Notes: generated from the letters alone by a model not told the origin. A DNA stretch of 64,000 nucleotides from Rhizobacter sp. (GCA_025350965.1 JANXWV010000065.1:1-64000), one strand, 5' to 3'; counted from the stretch's first letter, positions 1 through 8,696 are shown. Program-made: numbers and translations.

Positions 1-114
1 GGCGTCGTGAAACAGCCGGACCGATTCGACCAGATCCGCGAACAACACGGTGCAGCGCCGCCGCGTCAGCGCTTGGACGAAGCCGGTTTCACCGTGAGCG
101 TTGCTTGGCTGCAT
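1..114 (-). CDS. Class III adenylate/guanylate cyclase domain protein, 5' end only
   Basis: The first 38 codons of a gene that runs off the left edge, read leftwards from an ATG at 114. The translation starts MQPSNAHGETGF and reaches TVLFADLVESVRLFHDA, which matches the opening beta strand of class III nucleotidyl cyclase catalytic domains (VLFADIVGSTxL), where the Asp is the first metal ligand. The domain therefore lies almost at the N-terminus, as in cytoplasmic cyclases that carry further sensor or output domains downstream. Which domains follow, and whether the product is cAMP, cannot be seen. It is divergent from the PEP-CTERM gene at 312. Confidence 0.7.
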   Translation of the reverse strand, partial: MQPSNAHGETGFVQALTRRRCTVLFADLVESVRLFHDA

Positions 115-146
115 CACAGACCCCGTCGAAAGACCCGCCAACATTG

Positions 147-171
147 TGTGTATCGGATTGAAAAATACACA
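147..171. promoter_or_regulatory. 7-bp inverted repeat in divergent intergenic region
   Basis: TGTGTAT (147-153) and ATACACA (165-171) form a perfect inverted repeat with an 11-base AT-rich spacer. It lies between the divergent cyclase (start 114) and PEP-CTERM (start 312) genes, so it could be an operator for either. There is no T tract, so it is not an obvious terminator. The function is inferred from position only. The rest of the 197-base gap shows nothing else I can support. Confidence 0.3.
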
Positions 172-311
172 ACATCGTCGAGGGTCGATGTGTCAGCAGT
201 GTTGGGGATGGTCGTGCGGCTTGAGCGAACCTTCTTTCAGCGGCGTGGCTGGTTTCGATGCGCGATTTCGTTAGATGAGTGACAGCGCCACCAACCAAGG
301 ACAACCGCACC

Positions 312-1352
312 ATGAAGCTCTCGAACCACCGCAGCCTCTTGCTTGCCACCGCGTCGCTTGCGCTCAGTGCGTCGGCCTTCGGCGCACCGTCTGTACGCAC
401 CATCACCGACGTGTGGGGCGGCACCAGCAACGGCAACATCGCTCAGGGCTGCACCACCTTCGGCCCAATCCCCGACTTGTCGACGTTCTTCAACGGCGGC
501 GGCTTTCGCACACTGGGCGGCAACACCGCCTGCGGGTTCACCGGCGTTACATCCGACCAGACCGCCGGCAGCGGCTCGCTGCTCGTGAACCAGGTGTTGC
601 CGCCCGTGGCGCTCGATGCACTGGGCAGCTCTTACGGCGGGGCCGCCGGGGCACGCGCGTCGTTCAGTTCCCTCGGCGTGAGCGCGCAAGGGCTGCTCGT
701 AGGCAACTCCGGCGGCACGAGTGCATCGGTCGCCACCGCGGCGGCTTTCTTCCAGGACACGCTGACGGCCACGAGCCCGCAAGTCGCGCCCAGTGCGGCC
801 GGCTTCGTGCGCTATGTGTTCAGCATGGACGGCCACCTGGCCGCGCCGTTGGGGCAGGCCGGCGTGAAGCTCGACATCCAGCAAGACGGCGGGCCGATCT
901 ACGACCTCGGCCGGCTCGGCGCGCTGACAGGCGACCTGGGCACGTTCTCGGCCATCGACGGCAGCGCCAGCACCTGGGCGCTCGGCCCGGCAAGCGTCTC
1001 GGGCGCGGGCACCTTCGGCAGCACGCTGCACGTGCCGTTCTTCGGCGACGTGGACCTGCCGATGGTCTGGGGCAACCCATGGAGCCTGACGGTCGGCCTG
1101 TTGGCACAGACCAACCGCAGCGCCGACGCGAGCTTCATGGCCTCGGCCAGGTTGGTCGGGGTTGAACTGTTCGACAGCGCGCACCACCGCATCGACAACG
1201 TCACGCTCAGCAGTGCGTCGGGCACCGACTACCTGAACCCCCAAGTGGGGACCGTGCCCGAACCCGCCAGCTGGGCCTTGTTGTTGACGGGCGCAGCGGC
1301 GCTGCTGGCAGCGCGGCGGCGAGTGAAGCACCCAGGCCAGCGCCCTGCTTGA
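312..1352 (+). CDS. PEP-CTERM sorting domain protein, secreted
   Basis: A 346-residue exported protein of unknown function. The N-terminus MKLSNHRSLLLATASLALSA followed by SAFGA is a classical signal peptide. The C-terminus has the PEP-CTERM tripartite signal: VPEPASWALLLTGAAALLAA followed by a basic RRRVK cluster, recognised and cleaved by an exosortase (XrtA/EpsH type), usually linked to exopolysaccharide and biofilm matrix. The middle is Gly/Ser/Ala-rich and I recognise no catalytic motif. The start at 312 has AAGGA about 10 bases upstream; the upstream GTG at 279 would add an implausible hydrophilic leader. The exosortase is not in this window. It is transcribed alone. Confidence 0.85.
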   Translation: MKLSNHRSLLLATASLALSASAFGAPSVRTITDVWGGTSNGNIAQGCTTFGPIPDLSTFFNGGGFRTLGGNTACGFTGVTSDQTAGSGSLLVNQVLPPVALDALGSSYGGAAGARASFSSLGVSAQGLLVGNSGGTSASVATAAAFFQDTLTATSPQVAPSAAGFVRYVFSMDGHLAAPLGQAGVKLDIQQDGGPIYDLGRLGALTGDLGTFSAIDGSASTWALGPASVSGAGTFGSTLHVPFFGDVDLPMVWGNPWSLTVGLLAQTNRSADASFMASARLVGVELFDSAHHRIDNVTLSSASGTDYLNPQVGTVPEPASWALLLTGAAALLAARRRVKHPGQRPA

Positions 1353-1363
1353 GCAGTGGTGGC

Positions 1364-2314
1364 CTATGCCCGGGCCAGCTCGGCAGGTACGGCCTGTGCC
1401 AGAAAGTCGAACGCGCGCCGTATCAAGCGGTTCGAGCGGATCTCGCGGTGCACTGCGAGCCAGCATTGCAGCGGCGGGATCGCGAGTTGCGGCAGCAGCG
1501 CCACCACACCCGGCAGGTGGCGCACGTTGTATTGCGCGATGAAGCCCACGCCGGCCCCGCTGGCCACGAGCTGGCCGTACGCCACCTGGTCGTCGGTGCG
1601 CAGCGCGAAGTGGCCGCGCGAGAGCGGCATCCCCAGGGCTGCGAAACCGCGCTCGATGGTGTCGTCGCGGTCATAGCCGATCAGGCGGTGCTGCGCCAGG
1701 TCTTGCGGCTTGCGCGGGGTGCCGTGGCGCGCCAGGTACGCGGTGTGGGCAGCCGCGCAGATGGCCACCTCGCCGAGCTTCTTCGCGACCAGTGAGCTTT
1801 GTGCCGGGCGCACCATGCGCACCGCAATGTCGGCCTCGCGGCGCAGCAGGTTGGTGAGCTGGTTCGACGCCACCAGTTCGATCACGATTCCCGGCATGTC
1901 GACTTGCAGCGCTGCAATCACCGGCGGCAGCAGCCAAGTGGCCGCCACCTGGCTGGCGGCGATGCGAACCGTGCCGGTTTCGGCGCTGCGCTGCGTGGCC
2001 AGCGCCCGCTGCAGTGCCAGCGCGCCGTCTTCCATCTGGCGCGCGGCATCGGCGGCTGCGAGCGCGGCCCGCGTGGGCACCACACCGCGGCCGGTGCGCT
2101 CGAAGAGCGGCGTGCCGAGCTGCGCTTCGAGCTCAGCCACGTGGCGGCCGAGCGTGGGTTGTTGCGCGCCGAGGCGCCGCGCAGCGCCCATCAGGCTGCC
2201 CGCATCGAGCACGGCGAGAAAGCTCTTCACGAGCGCCCAGTCGAATTGGTCGACCCGGGTGGCGGTGGAAGGGGCGGGATGCGCCGGGCTGACGATACGC
2301 GGTGGTTTGGCCAT
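1364..2314 (-). CDS. LysR-family transcriptional regulator
   Basis: A 316-residue DNA-binding regulator. An N-terminal winged helix-turn-helix lies at about residues 27-85 (FLAVLDAGSLMGAARRLGAQ, QPTLGRHVAELEAQLGTPLF), followed by the effector-binding periplasmic-type fold. The N-terminus has an unusual Pro/Ala-rich extension of about 22 residues before the HTH. It is divergent from the epimerase-like gene at 2422 with 107 bases between the starts, the standard arrangement for a LysR regulator controlling its neighbour. The effector cannot be deduced. It converges on the PEP-CTERM gene, with 11 bases between the stops. Confidence 0.9.
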   Translation of the reverse strand: MAKPPRIVSPAHPAPSTATRVDQFDWALVKSFLAVLDAGSLMGAARRLGAQQPTLGRHVAELEAQLGTPLFERTGRGVVPTRAALAAADAARQMEDGALALQRALATQRSAETGTVRIAASQVAATWLLPPVIAALQVDMPGIVIELVASNQLTNLLRREADIAVRMVRPAQSSLVAKKLGEVAICAAAHTAYLARHGTPRKPQDLAQHRLIGYDRDDTIERGFAALGMPLSRGHFALRTDDQVAYGQLVASGAGVGFIAQYNVRHLPGVVALLPQLAIPPLQCWLAVHREIRSNRLIRRAFDFLAQAVPAELARA

Positions 2315-2421
2315 GCAAAAGTGTATGGCTCACATGCAGGTTCAGGCAATTGTCGGCAGCCCTCGCGGCGCCGACACTGCCTTCACCGCCTGCCCATTCC
2401 GGCCAACTTCAGGAGTTTGCA

Positions 2422-3513
2422 ATGACCCCCACACCGACCTCGACTTCATTCGCCGCCACCGGTCGCAGCGTGCTGATCCTCGGCGCCAACGGCCGCCTCG
2501 GCTGCGCGGCGGCGCAGGCCTTCGACGCTGCGGGCTGGCGCGTCTTCGCGCAGGTGCGGCGCAGCGTGGCAGGCGCCTTGCCGGCGCGAGCGGTGCCGTT
2601 GCGCGCCGAGCTGCCTGACACCGCAGTGCTGGCGCGCGAGGCCGCTGGCGCGAGCGTCGTCGTGCACGCGGTGAGCCCCGCCTACACCCGCTGGGACGCC
2701 GAGGCCCTGCCCGCGCTGCGCGATGGCATTGCCGTGGCGGAACAGCTCGATGCGCACTTCATGCTGCCCGGCAACGTCTACAACTTCGGCGCGCACATGC
2801 CGCCAATGCTGCGCGCCACCACGCCGCAGCGCCCGACCACCCGCAAGGGCGAGATCCGTGTGGCGATGGAGGCCGAGTTGCGCCAACACGGCGAACGGCA
2901 CGGCCTGCGCGCCACGGTGCTGCGCGCGGGCGACTTCTTCGGTGCCGGTGCCGGCAACTGGTTCGATCAGGCCATTGTCAAGTCGCTCTCTGCCGGCAAG
3001 CTGGTCTACCCCGGCCCGCTGGACGTGGCGCATGCCTGGGCCTACTTGCCTGACTTGGCGCGGGCCTTCGTTGCGGTGGCCGCACAGGGGTTGGTGCACC
3101 CTGTCGCGGCGGGCCTGCGCGACCTGCCGTTTGCCGGCCACACCTTGACCGGCGCACAGCTGTTGGCGGCGCTCGAACGCGCAGCTGCGGTGCTGGGAAT
3201 CGTGCCGCGCGGCGGCTTTCGCCACGGCGGCATGCCGTGGAGCGTCATCCGTGTGGCCGGAGTGGTCTACCCACTGTGGCGCGAGCTGGCGCGCCTGGCA
3301 TACCTGTGGGAGGTGCCGCATGCGCTGGACGGCAGCGCGCTGGCTGCATTGCCCGGCATGCCCGCGCCGACGCCGATCAATGCGGCCTTGCACGCCAGCT
3401 TGCTGGCGCTGGGGCACGGTCTTGAAATTGCGCCCCGGCACGGCGGCCAGGGCGTGGCCGTAGACCGGTCGGTGGGCCCGCCAGTGAGCCCACCGGTCAG
3501 CCCGCTTGTTTAA
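2422..3513 (+). CDS. NAD-dependent epimerase/dehydratase-family protein (extended SDR)
   Basis: A 363-residue extended short-chain dehydrogenase/reductase fold protein. The Rossmann motif is at residues 14-26 (VLILGANGRLGCA, a GxxGxxG variant). A conserved region PGNVYNFGAHMP follows near residue 115, where the usual YxxxK is replaced by a less canonical arrangement, so catalytic chemistry is uncertain. The start at 2422 has an AGGAG 7 bases upstream. Divergent transcription from the LysR gene suggests it is the regulator's target. The last 12 codons are a 12-bp tandem repeat (3472-3507) and the stop TAA is shared with the convergent gene in a TTAA overlap. Confidence 0.8.
   Translation: MTPTPTSTSFAATGRSVLILGANGRLGCAAAQAFDAAGWRVFAQVRRSVAGALPARAVPLRAELPDTAVLAREAAGASVVVHAVSPAYTRWDAEALPALRDGIAVAEQLDAHFMLPGNVYNFGAHMPPMLRATTPQRPTTRKGEIRVAMEAELRQHGERHGLRATVLRAGDFFGAGAGNWFDQAIVKSLSAGKLVYPGPLDVAHAWAYLPDLARAFVAVAAQGLVHPVAAGLRDLPFAGHTLTGAQLLAALERAAAVLGIVPRGGFRHGGMPWSVIRVAGVVYPLWRELARLAYLWEVPHALDGSALAALPGMPAPTPINAALHASLLALGHGLEIAPRHGGQGVAVDRSVGPPVSPPVSPLV
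3472..3507 (+). repeat. 12-bp tandem repeat, 3 units, at the gene 3' end
   Basis: Three consecutive 12-base units (3472-3483, 3484-3495, 3496-3507) of the form GTSRGCCCRCYN encode VGPP, VSPP and VSPL, directly followed by GTT TAA. They extend the C-terminus with a Val-Ser-Pro-Pro tail, probably outside the enzyme fold. Confidence 0.75.
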
Positions 3514-4529
3514 CGCGCCTTGCGCCTGCGGGCCACTGCAGCCACGACGCCGAGGCCGGCGAGCATGAGCGCGTAGGTCTCGGGTTCCGGCACGTTTGGC
3601 GTCACATCCTTGATGTCAGCCGTGATGTAGAGGCTGGCGAAGAAGATGTTGTCGTCGTTCGTCGGGTTCTGCGTGAAGATCGAGAACGAGGTGTCGCCGG
3701 TGGCGAGGAACGGCTTCAGGTCGTACAGCTCGTGGTCGTCGGCATACGACTGGCCGTTGCTCGGCGTGTCGCCAATGCCGCCGACGGTGATCAAGCTGCC
3801 ATTGGTCGTGGAGGCGCCGTCGTCGAGGTTGCCTGCGTTGCTGGTCAGCAAGCTGCCGTTGATCTTGACGGTGGACTTCTGGTTGCAGCAACTGAACGAG
3901 ATGCCCAGCCCCAGTTCGGCCGCGAACGACGCAGCGGTCGGGTCGGAAAGGGGAGAGCCGAAGTTGACGTTCGAGGTTTCGCCGCCGGTGTTCTGGCCAC
4001 CATTCAGCAAGGCCACGCTGCCCAGCGGTTTGCTGGGGTCGGAGTAGACGATGGCCAGCACCTCGCCGTCGATCGTGTTGTTGAGGCGACCTTCCTGAAC
4101 CGCCCACGAGAAGTTGGTCGTGGCGGCACCGGTCGTCCAGGCCTGCACCAGCGAGGTCACGTCGGCGCGGCCGGTGAACCAGCGGCCCACGTCGGCCCGC
4201 GGGCTGGTGGCGCCCACCAGGGTGTCGAAGAAGTTGATCGACGTGCCGTTGAGCGTGATGCCCGTGGTGTTGTAGTCGGCCAGCGAGGTCGGGCTGCTGC
4301 TGCTCTGACCTTGCGGCATGCCGGCGCTGTAGAGGTAGGCCTTCAGGATGGTGGCGCCGATCGGAATGACGGCTTGCACATTGCCGACGGCCGGGTTGTT
4401 GCTGCCCACCCCGTCGACACTCAGGCCGACGTGGCCGGTCCAGGTGCCGGCCGTGGTGAGTTGCGCGGATGCAGCGCCGCTCAGAGCGCAAAGCGCGCCA
4501 GCGGCGATCAGGTGAAGTGCGTGTTTCAT
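3510..4529 (-). CDS. PEP-CTERM sorting domain protein, secreted
   Basis: A 339-residue exported protein. A signal peptide (MKHALHLIAAGALCALSGAA, SAQ cleavage) is followed by an Asn/Ser/Thr-rich, beta-looking body with VIPIGATILKAYLYSAGM near residue 55. The C-terminus VPEPETYALMLAGLGVVAAV plus RRRKAR is a textbook PEP-CTERM/exosortase signal. The body resembles secreted surface proteins of unknown role (possibly DUF3344-like, not certain). Its stop overlaps the stop of the convergent epimerase-like gene by four bases (TTAA). The 192 bases upstream, before the ABC ATPase start at 4722, are purine-rich on the + strand and hold no gene I can support. Confidence 0.85.
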   Translation of the reverse strand: MKHALHLIAAGALCALSGAASAQLTTAGTWTGHVGLSVDGVGSNNPAVGNVQAVIPIGATILKAYLYSAGMPQGQSSSSPTSLADYNTTGITLNGTSINFFDTLVGATSPRADVGRWFTGRADVTSLVQAWTTGAATTNFSWAVQEGRLNNTIDGEVLAIVYSDPSKPLGSVALLNGGQNTGGETSNVNFGSPLSDPTAASFAAELGLGISFSCCNQKSTVKINGSLLTSNAGNLDDGASTTNGSLITVGGIGDTPSNGQSYADDHELYDLKPFLATGDTSFSIFTQNPTNDDNIFFASLYITADIKDVTPNVPEPETYALMLAGLGVVAAVARRRKAR

Positions 4530-4721
4530 CGAGTGTGTCTCCGAACGATTGAGGGTGAAGGTGAGGTGAGGAGTGGGCTCGGGGAGGGTGAAAACTTCTA
4601 TCCCTAATCCGCACGATCACCCCTGAATCAGGGGGTGCGCAGCGCACCGCACAATGGCCGAAACGCAATTCCCCACCCCTTTGCCACCCCCGCAGCGCCG
4701 CTGGCGCCTGCCCGCGCACCG

Positions 4722-5723
4722 ATGGATTCCACGCCGCTGCTCGAAGTCGACGCCTTGCGGGTAGCGCTGCCCGGCATGCGCGGCATGGCAGATGCCCTGC
4801 GCGGCGTCGCCTTCACCATCGCGCGCGGGGAAACCCTGGGCCTGATCGGTGAGAGCGGCTGCGGCAAATCGATGACGGCGCTGGCGCTGATGGGCTTGCT
4901 GCCCGAGCGCGCGCAGATGCGCGGCAGCATCCGCCTGCTGGGGCAGGAACTGATCGGCCTGGACGACGCGGCGATGTGCCGGCTGCGCGGGCACCGCATC
5001 GGCATGGTGTTTCAGGAGCCGATGACAGCGCTGAACCCGCTGCACACCGTCGGCGACCAGGTGGCCGAGCCGCTGCGGCTGCACAAGGGCCTGTCGCGAA
5101 GCGCAGCGCGGGCCGAGGCGCTGCGGCTGTTCGACCGCGTGCAGCTGCCGAACGCAGCGCAGCGGCTCGACGCGCACCCGCACCAGCTGTCGGGCGGGCA
5201 GCGCCAGCGCGTGATGATCGCGATGGCACTGGCCTGCGGACCCGACCTGCTGATCGCCGACGAGCCCACGACTGCGCTCGACGCGACCATTCAGGCCGAC
5301 ATCCTCGACCTCATTGCAACGCTCGTGCGCGAAGAGCAGATGGCGCTGCTGCTCATCAGCCACGACCTCGGCGTGATGGCGCGCACCGTGGGCCGGGTGC
5401 TGGTGATGTACGGCGGCACGGTGGTCGAAGCCGGGCCGACGGCCGAGGTGTTCGCGCACCTTGCGCACCCCTATACGCGCGGCCTGTTCGCGGCGCGCCC
5501 GCGCATGGGGAACCCGCGCGTGAACGGGCGCAAGCCGCAGCTCGCGACCATCCCCGGCCGGGTGCCCGAACTCTTCGACATGCCCGCCGGCTGCCCGTTC
5601 GCCGACCGCTGCGCCTGGGCCACCGCCGCGTGCCGTGCGCAGCTGCCGGCCGCCGTGCACGTGGGCCCGGGGCACGAGGCGCGCTGCATGCGCATCGACA
5701 CGGTGGCGCGCGAGGCCGCGTGA
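4722..5723 (+). CDS. Peptide/oligopeptide ABC transporter ATP-binding protein (DppD/OppD type)
   Basis: A 333-residue cytoplasmic ATPase that would power a peptide/nickel/opine-type importer. Walker A GESGCGKS is near residue 44, the signature LSGGQRQR near 155, and Walker B LLIADEPT near 180. The C-terminal oligopeptide-transporter domain contains the Cys-rich segment [14 protein letters not shown] (4Fe-4S type in DppD). The start at 4722 ([14 protein letters not shown]) fits the family; an upstream ATG at 4635 would add 29 residues unlike any relative. It begins the cluster ATPase - GNAT remnant - SnoaL - ATPase - binding protein. No permease genes are nearby. Confidence 0.9.
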   Translation: MDSTPLLEVDALRVALPGMRGMADALRGVAFTIARGETLGLIGESGCGKSMTALALMGLLPERAQMRGSIRLLGQELIGLDDAAMCRLRGHRIGMVFQEPMTALNPLHTVGDQVAEPLRLHKGLSRSAARAEALRLFDRVQLPNAAQRLDAHPHQLSGGQRQRVMIAMALACGPDLLIADEPTTALDATIQADILDLIATLVREEQMALLLISHDLGVMARTVGRVLVMYGGTVVEAGPTAEVFAHLAHPYTRGLFAARPRMGNPRVNGRKPQLATIPGRVPELFDMPAGCPFADRCAWATAACRAQLPAAVHVGPGHEARCMRIDTVAREAA

Positions 5724-5878
5724 GGACGCTCGTCGGTATCGACACAGTCATCGCCCTCCCCCGCGCGATCGAATGGTCGTCGGCCGACGGTCGCGCCATC
5801 GCGTTTTACGAGTCGCTCGGGTTCGTGCGGGCCGGGCAGACCGAGCCGATGTGGGTTTGCGCCGGCGACGAACACTGA
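5720..5878 (+). pseudogene. C-terminal remnant of a GNAT acetyltransferase
   Basis: A 52-codon frame beginning at a GTG that overlaps the ATPase stop (GTGA). Its second half, DGRAIAFYESLGFVRAGQTE followed by MWVCAGDEH, is the C-terminal motif-B end of GNAT N-acetyltransferases. The acetyl-CoA-binding motif A (RxxGxG/A) and everything N-terminal to it is missing, so no activity is expected. It looks like the tail of a decayed gene captured between two transporter genes. It could still be translated by coupling to the ATPase; a short functional peptide is the less likely alternative. Confidence 0.65.
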
Positions 5879-5899
5879 CGACAGGTGAATGAACCCCCC

Positions 5900-6271
5900 A
5901 TGACTGCACCCACGCCGCAAGCCGTCGTCCAGGCCCAGCTCGACGCCTACAACGCGAAAGACATCGACGCGCTGCTGCGCACCTTCGCGCCCGATGCCGA
6001 GCAGTTCACGCTTCACGGCGAGCTGTTGGCGCGCGGCCATGCGCAGATGCGCGCACGGTTTCTGGCGCGCTTCGAGGAGCCCGACCTCCACGCGCGGCTG
6101 CTCGCGCGCACGCTCGTCGGCAATATGGTGGCCGACCACGAACGCGTGACGCGCAACTTCCCCGAAGGCCTGGGCACCATCGACATGCTGTGCCTGTTCG
6201 AGGTGCACGGCGGCCTGATCCGCAAGGCCTCGTACGTGTTCGGTGCAAACACCTTGGCAGCGGCGGCTTGA
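5900..6271 (+). CDS. SnoaL-like / NTF2-fold protein
   Basis: A 123-residue protein of the NTF2-like superfamily. The pattern QAQLDAYNAKDIDALLRTFA near the N-terminus, an internal HGELLARG segment and a C-terminal LIRKASYVF strand are typical of SnoaL/steroid-isomerase-like single-domain proteins. Members are small cytoplasmic isomerases, hydrolases or binding proteins, so the substrate cannot be told. The ATG at 5900 has AGGTGA 11 bases upstream; a GTG at 5885 is an in-frame alternative. It lies between two ABC ATPase genes, an unusual place for this family. Confidence 0.75.
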   Translation: MTAPTPQAVVQAQLDAYNAKDIDALLRTFAPDAEQFTLHGELLARGHAQMRARFLARFEEPDLHARLLARTLVGNMVADHERVTRNFPEGLGTIDMLCLFEVHGGLIRKASYVFGANTLAAAA

Positions 6272-6275
6272 TGCG

Positions 6276-7076
6276 ATGAGCCCGCCGCTGCTCGAAGTCA
6301 AGGACCTCACGCGCCACTACCGCCTGCCGCGCGAACACCTGCTGCGGCCGGCGCCGGTGGTGCAGGCGCTGCGCGGGGTGAGCTTCACGGTCGAGGCGGG
6401 GCGCAGCCTCGGCATCGTCGGCGAATCGGGCTCGGGCAAGAGCACGCTGGCGCGGTTGGTGATGGCGCTGGAGGCGCCCACGGCGGGGAGCGTCAAGCTG
6501 CTCGGGCGCGACCTGCACGCGCTTTCGCCGACGGACCTGCGCGCAGCGCGGCGCGACTTCCAGATGGTGTTCCAGGACCCCTACGGCTCGCTCGACCCGC
6601 GCATGCGCGTCGGCCGCATCGTGGCCGAGCCGCTGGCCGACATGCGTGTCGATGAAAGCGAGAAGCACGTCGCTGAAACGCTCGACGCCGTCGGCCTGCG
6701 CGCGAGCGATGCGCAGAAGTACCCGCACGAGTTCTCGGGCGGGCAGCGCCAGCGCATTGCGATTGCGCGCGCGCTCATCACGCGGCCGAAGCTGATCGTC
6801 GCCGACGAGCCGGTGAGCGCGCTCGACGTGTCCGTGCAGGCGCAGGTGCTGAACCTGCTTGCCGACGTGCAGCAGCACTTCGGCGTGACCTACCTGTTCA
6901 TCAGCCACGACCTCGCGGTGGTGGACCATGTGTGCGACGAGGTGGCGGTGATGCACGCCGGGCTCATCGTCGAGCAGGGCCCGCCCGAGCGCGTGTTCGG
7001 TGCGCCGAGCCACCCGTACACCGCGCGGCTGCTGGCTTCGGTGGCGCAGGTGCCCGGGGCTGGGCAGTTCCGATAG
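6276..7076 (+). CDS. Peptide/oligopeptide ABC transporter ATP-binding protein (DppF/OppF type)
   Basis: A 266-residue ATPase partner of the one at 4722. Walker A GESGSGKST is near residue 49, the signature FSGGQRQRIA near 155, and Walker B LIVADEPVSALD near 177, followed by the switch histidine in FISHDLAVV. It ends soon after the ABC domain (PSHPYTARLLASV), without the Cys-containing C-terminal domain seen in many OppF proteins, so it is at the short end of the family. The start is 4 bases after the SnoaL stop. The next gene in the cluster is the binding protein, 45 bases on. Confidence 0.9.
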   Translation: MSPPLLEVKDLTRHYRLPREHLLRPAPVVQALRGVSFTVEAGRSLGIVGESGSGKSTLARLVMALEAPTAGSVKLLGRDLHALSPTDLRAARRDFQMVFQDPYGSLDPRMRVGRIVAEPLADMRVDESEKHVAETLDAVGLRASDAQKYPHEFSGGQRQRIAIARALITRPKLIVADEPVSALDVSVQAQVLNLLADVQQHFGVTYLFISHDLAVVDHVCDEVAVMHAGLIVEQGPPERVFGAPSHPYTARLLASVAQVPGAGQFR

Positions 7077-7121
7077 AGTCGCGCCGAGGCCCTTGGCCCC
7101 CACCCTTCCAGGAGCAGACCC

Positions 7122-8642
7122 ATGAGAAAGCCGATGACGACGATCCGCCACGCCACCGCCGCCGTGGTGGCCGGCGCCGCCTTGGTCACATTGACCACGC
7201 TCGCCCCCGCAGCGCACGCCCAGCCGCGCAAGGACAGCGCGATCCTCGGCATGGTGCTGGAACCCGCGCCGGGGCTGGACCCGACCGTGGCCGCCGCCGC
7301 TGCCATCGGCGAGATCGTGCACTACAACGTGCTCGAAGGGCTGACCAAGATCAACCTCGACGGCAGCATCACGCCGCTGCTGGCCGAAAGCTGGAGCACC
7401 GACCCGGACGGCAAGAGCTACACCTTCAAGCTGCGCAAGGGCGTGAAGTTCCACGACGGCGAAGCCTTCGATGCAAGCGACGTGAAGTTCAGCTTCGAGC
7501 GCGCCAAGGCTGCGGGCTCGACCAACAAGGCCAAGAAGGCGGTGTTCGACAACATCAGCCGCATCGACACACCCGACCCGCTCACGGTGATCGTGGTGCT
7601 GAACCAGGCCGACGGCAACTTCCTGTTCCGCATGGGCGAGAACACCGCCGTGATCCTCGACCCGAAGAGCGCCGACACCACCGCCACCAAGCCGGTGGGC
7701 ACCGGGCCGTTCCGGTTCGAGGCCTGGGCCAAGGGCTCGTCGATCACGCTCGTCAAGAACGACGCCTACCGCAATGCTGCTGCCGTGAAGATGAAGAAGG
7801 TCACATACCGCTTCATCAACGACCCGGCTGCGCAAGTGGCCGCGCTGCTGGCCGGCGACATTGACGGCATGCCGCGCTTCGGCTCGATCCAAAGTTTGAA
7901 GCAGTTCCAGAACGATCCGCGCTTCAGCGTCACGCCCGGCGGCACCGAGGGCAAGACCATCGTCAGCATCAACAACAGGAAGAAGCCGTTCGACGACGTG
8001 CGGGTGCGCCGCGCCATCGCGATGGCCATCGACCGCAAGGCCGTGATCGACGGCTCGCAGGACGGCCTGGCCAAGCAAATCGGCAGCCACATGGTGCCGA
8101 GCGACGCCGGCTATGTGGACCTTACCGCGATGAACGCGTTCGACCCCGAGCGCGCCAAGGCCTTGCTCAAGGAAGCCGGCGTCACCACGCCGCTGAACGT
8201 GACACTGACGCTGCCGCCGCCCGAATACGCGCGCAAGGGCGGCGAGATCGTGGCCGCGCAGCTGGCCAAGGTCGGCATCGTCGCCAAGATCGAGAACGTG
8301 GAATGGGCGCAATGGCTCGCCGGCCCGTTCAAGGGCAACTTCGACCTGACCATCATCAGCCACGTCGAGCCGCTCGATTTCGACCGCTACGCCGACTCGA
8401 AGTACTACTGGGGCTACGACAGCAAGGCCTACAACGACCTGCTCGCCAAATACAACGGCAGCGCCGATGCCAAGACGCGGACCAAGCTGCTCGGCGACAT
8501 CCAGCGCCAGCTCGCCACCGACTCGGTGAACGTGTACATGTACCAATTGCCACAATTCGCGGTGGGCAACAAGAAGCTCAAGGGCATGTGGAGCAGCTCG
8601 CCAATCTTCGCGAATGATTTGAGTGCGTTGAGTTGGCAGTGA
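7122..8642 (+). CDS. Peptide ABC transporter substrate-binding protein (SBP family 5)
   Basis: A 506-residue periplasmic binding protein of the DppA/OppA family. The signal peptide spans about residues 1-34 and ends in APAAHA. Family hallmarks are LEGLTKINLDGSITPLLAES, YTFKLRKGVKFHDGEAFDA, VGTGPFRFEAW and DVRVRRAIAMAIDRKAVI. The ligand could be di/oligopeptides, glutathione, nickel or opines; the sequence does not decide. An AGGAG lies 8 bases upstream of the ATG. It is the last gene of the transporter cluster. The two transmembrane subunits needed for uptake are not in this window. Confidence 0.93.
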   Translation: MRKPMTTIRHATAAVVAGAALVTLTTLAPAAHAQPRKDSAILGMVLEPAPGLDPTVAAAAAIGEIVHYNVLEGLTKINLDGSITPLLAESWSTDPDGKSYTFKLRKGVKFHDGEAFDASDVKFSFERAKAAGSTNKAKKAVFDNISRIDTPDPLTVIVVLNQADGNFLFRMGENTAVILDPKSADTTATKPVGTGPFRFEAWAKGSSITLVKNDAYRNAAAVKMKKVTYRFINDPAAQVAALLAGDIDGMPRFGSIQSLKQFQNDPRFSVTPGGTEGKTIVSINNRKKPFDDVRVRRAIAMAIDRKAVIDGSQDGLAKQIGSHMVPSDAGYVDLTAMNAFDPERAKALLKEAGVTTPLNVTLTLPPPEYARKGGEIVAAQLAKVGIVAKIENVEWAQWLAGPFKGNFDLTIISHVEPLDFDRYADSKYYWGYDSKAYNDLLAKYNGSADAKTRTKLLGDIQRQLATDSVNVYMYQLPQFAVGNKKLKGMWSSSPIFANDLSALSWQ

Positions 8643-8696
8643 GCGGACAGCGGCAGCCGATACTCGGCTGATCACTAATTTCCCCAGGAGTCAGCC

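Noticed and set aside
6006..8675. An 889-codon open frame on the minus strand across the transporter cluster
   Set aside because: Antisense to the ATPase and binding protein; composition and lack of motifs mark it as a shadow frame.
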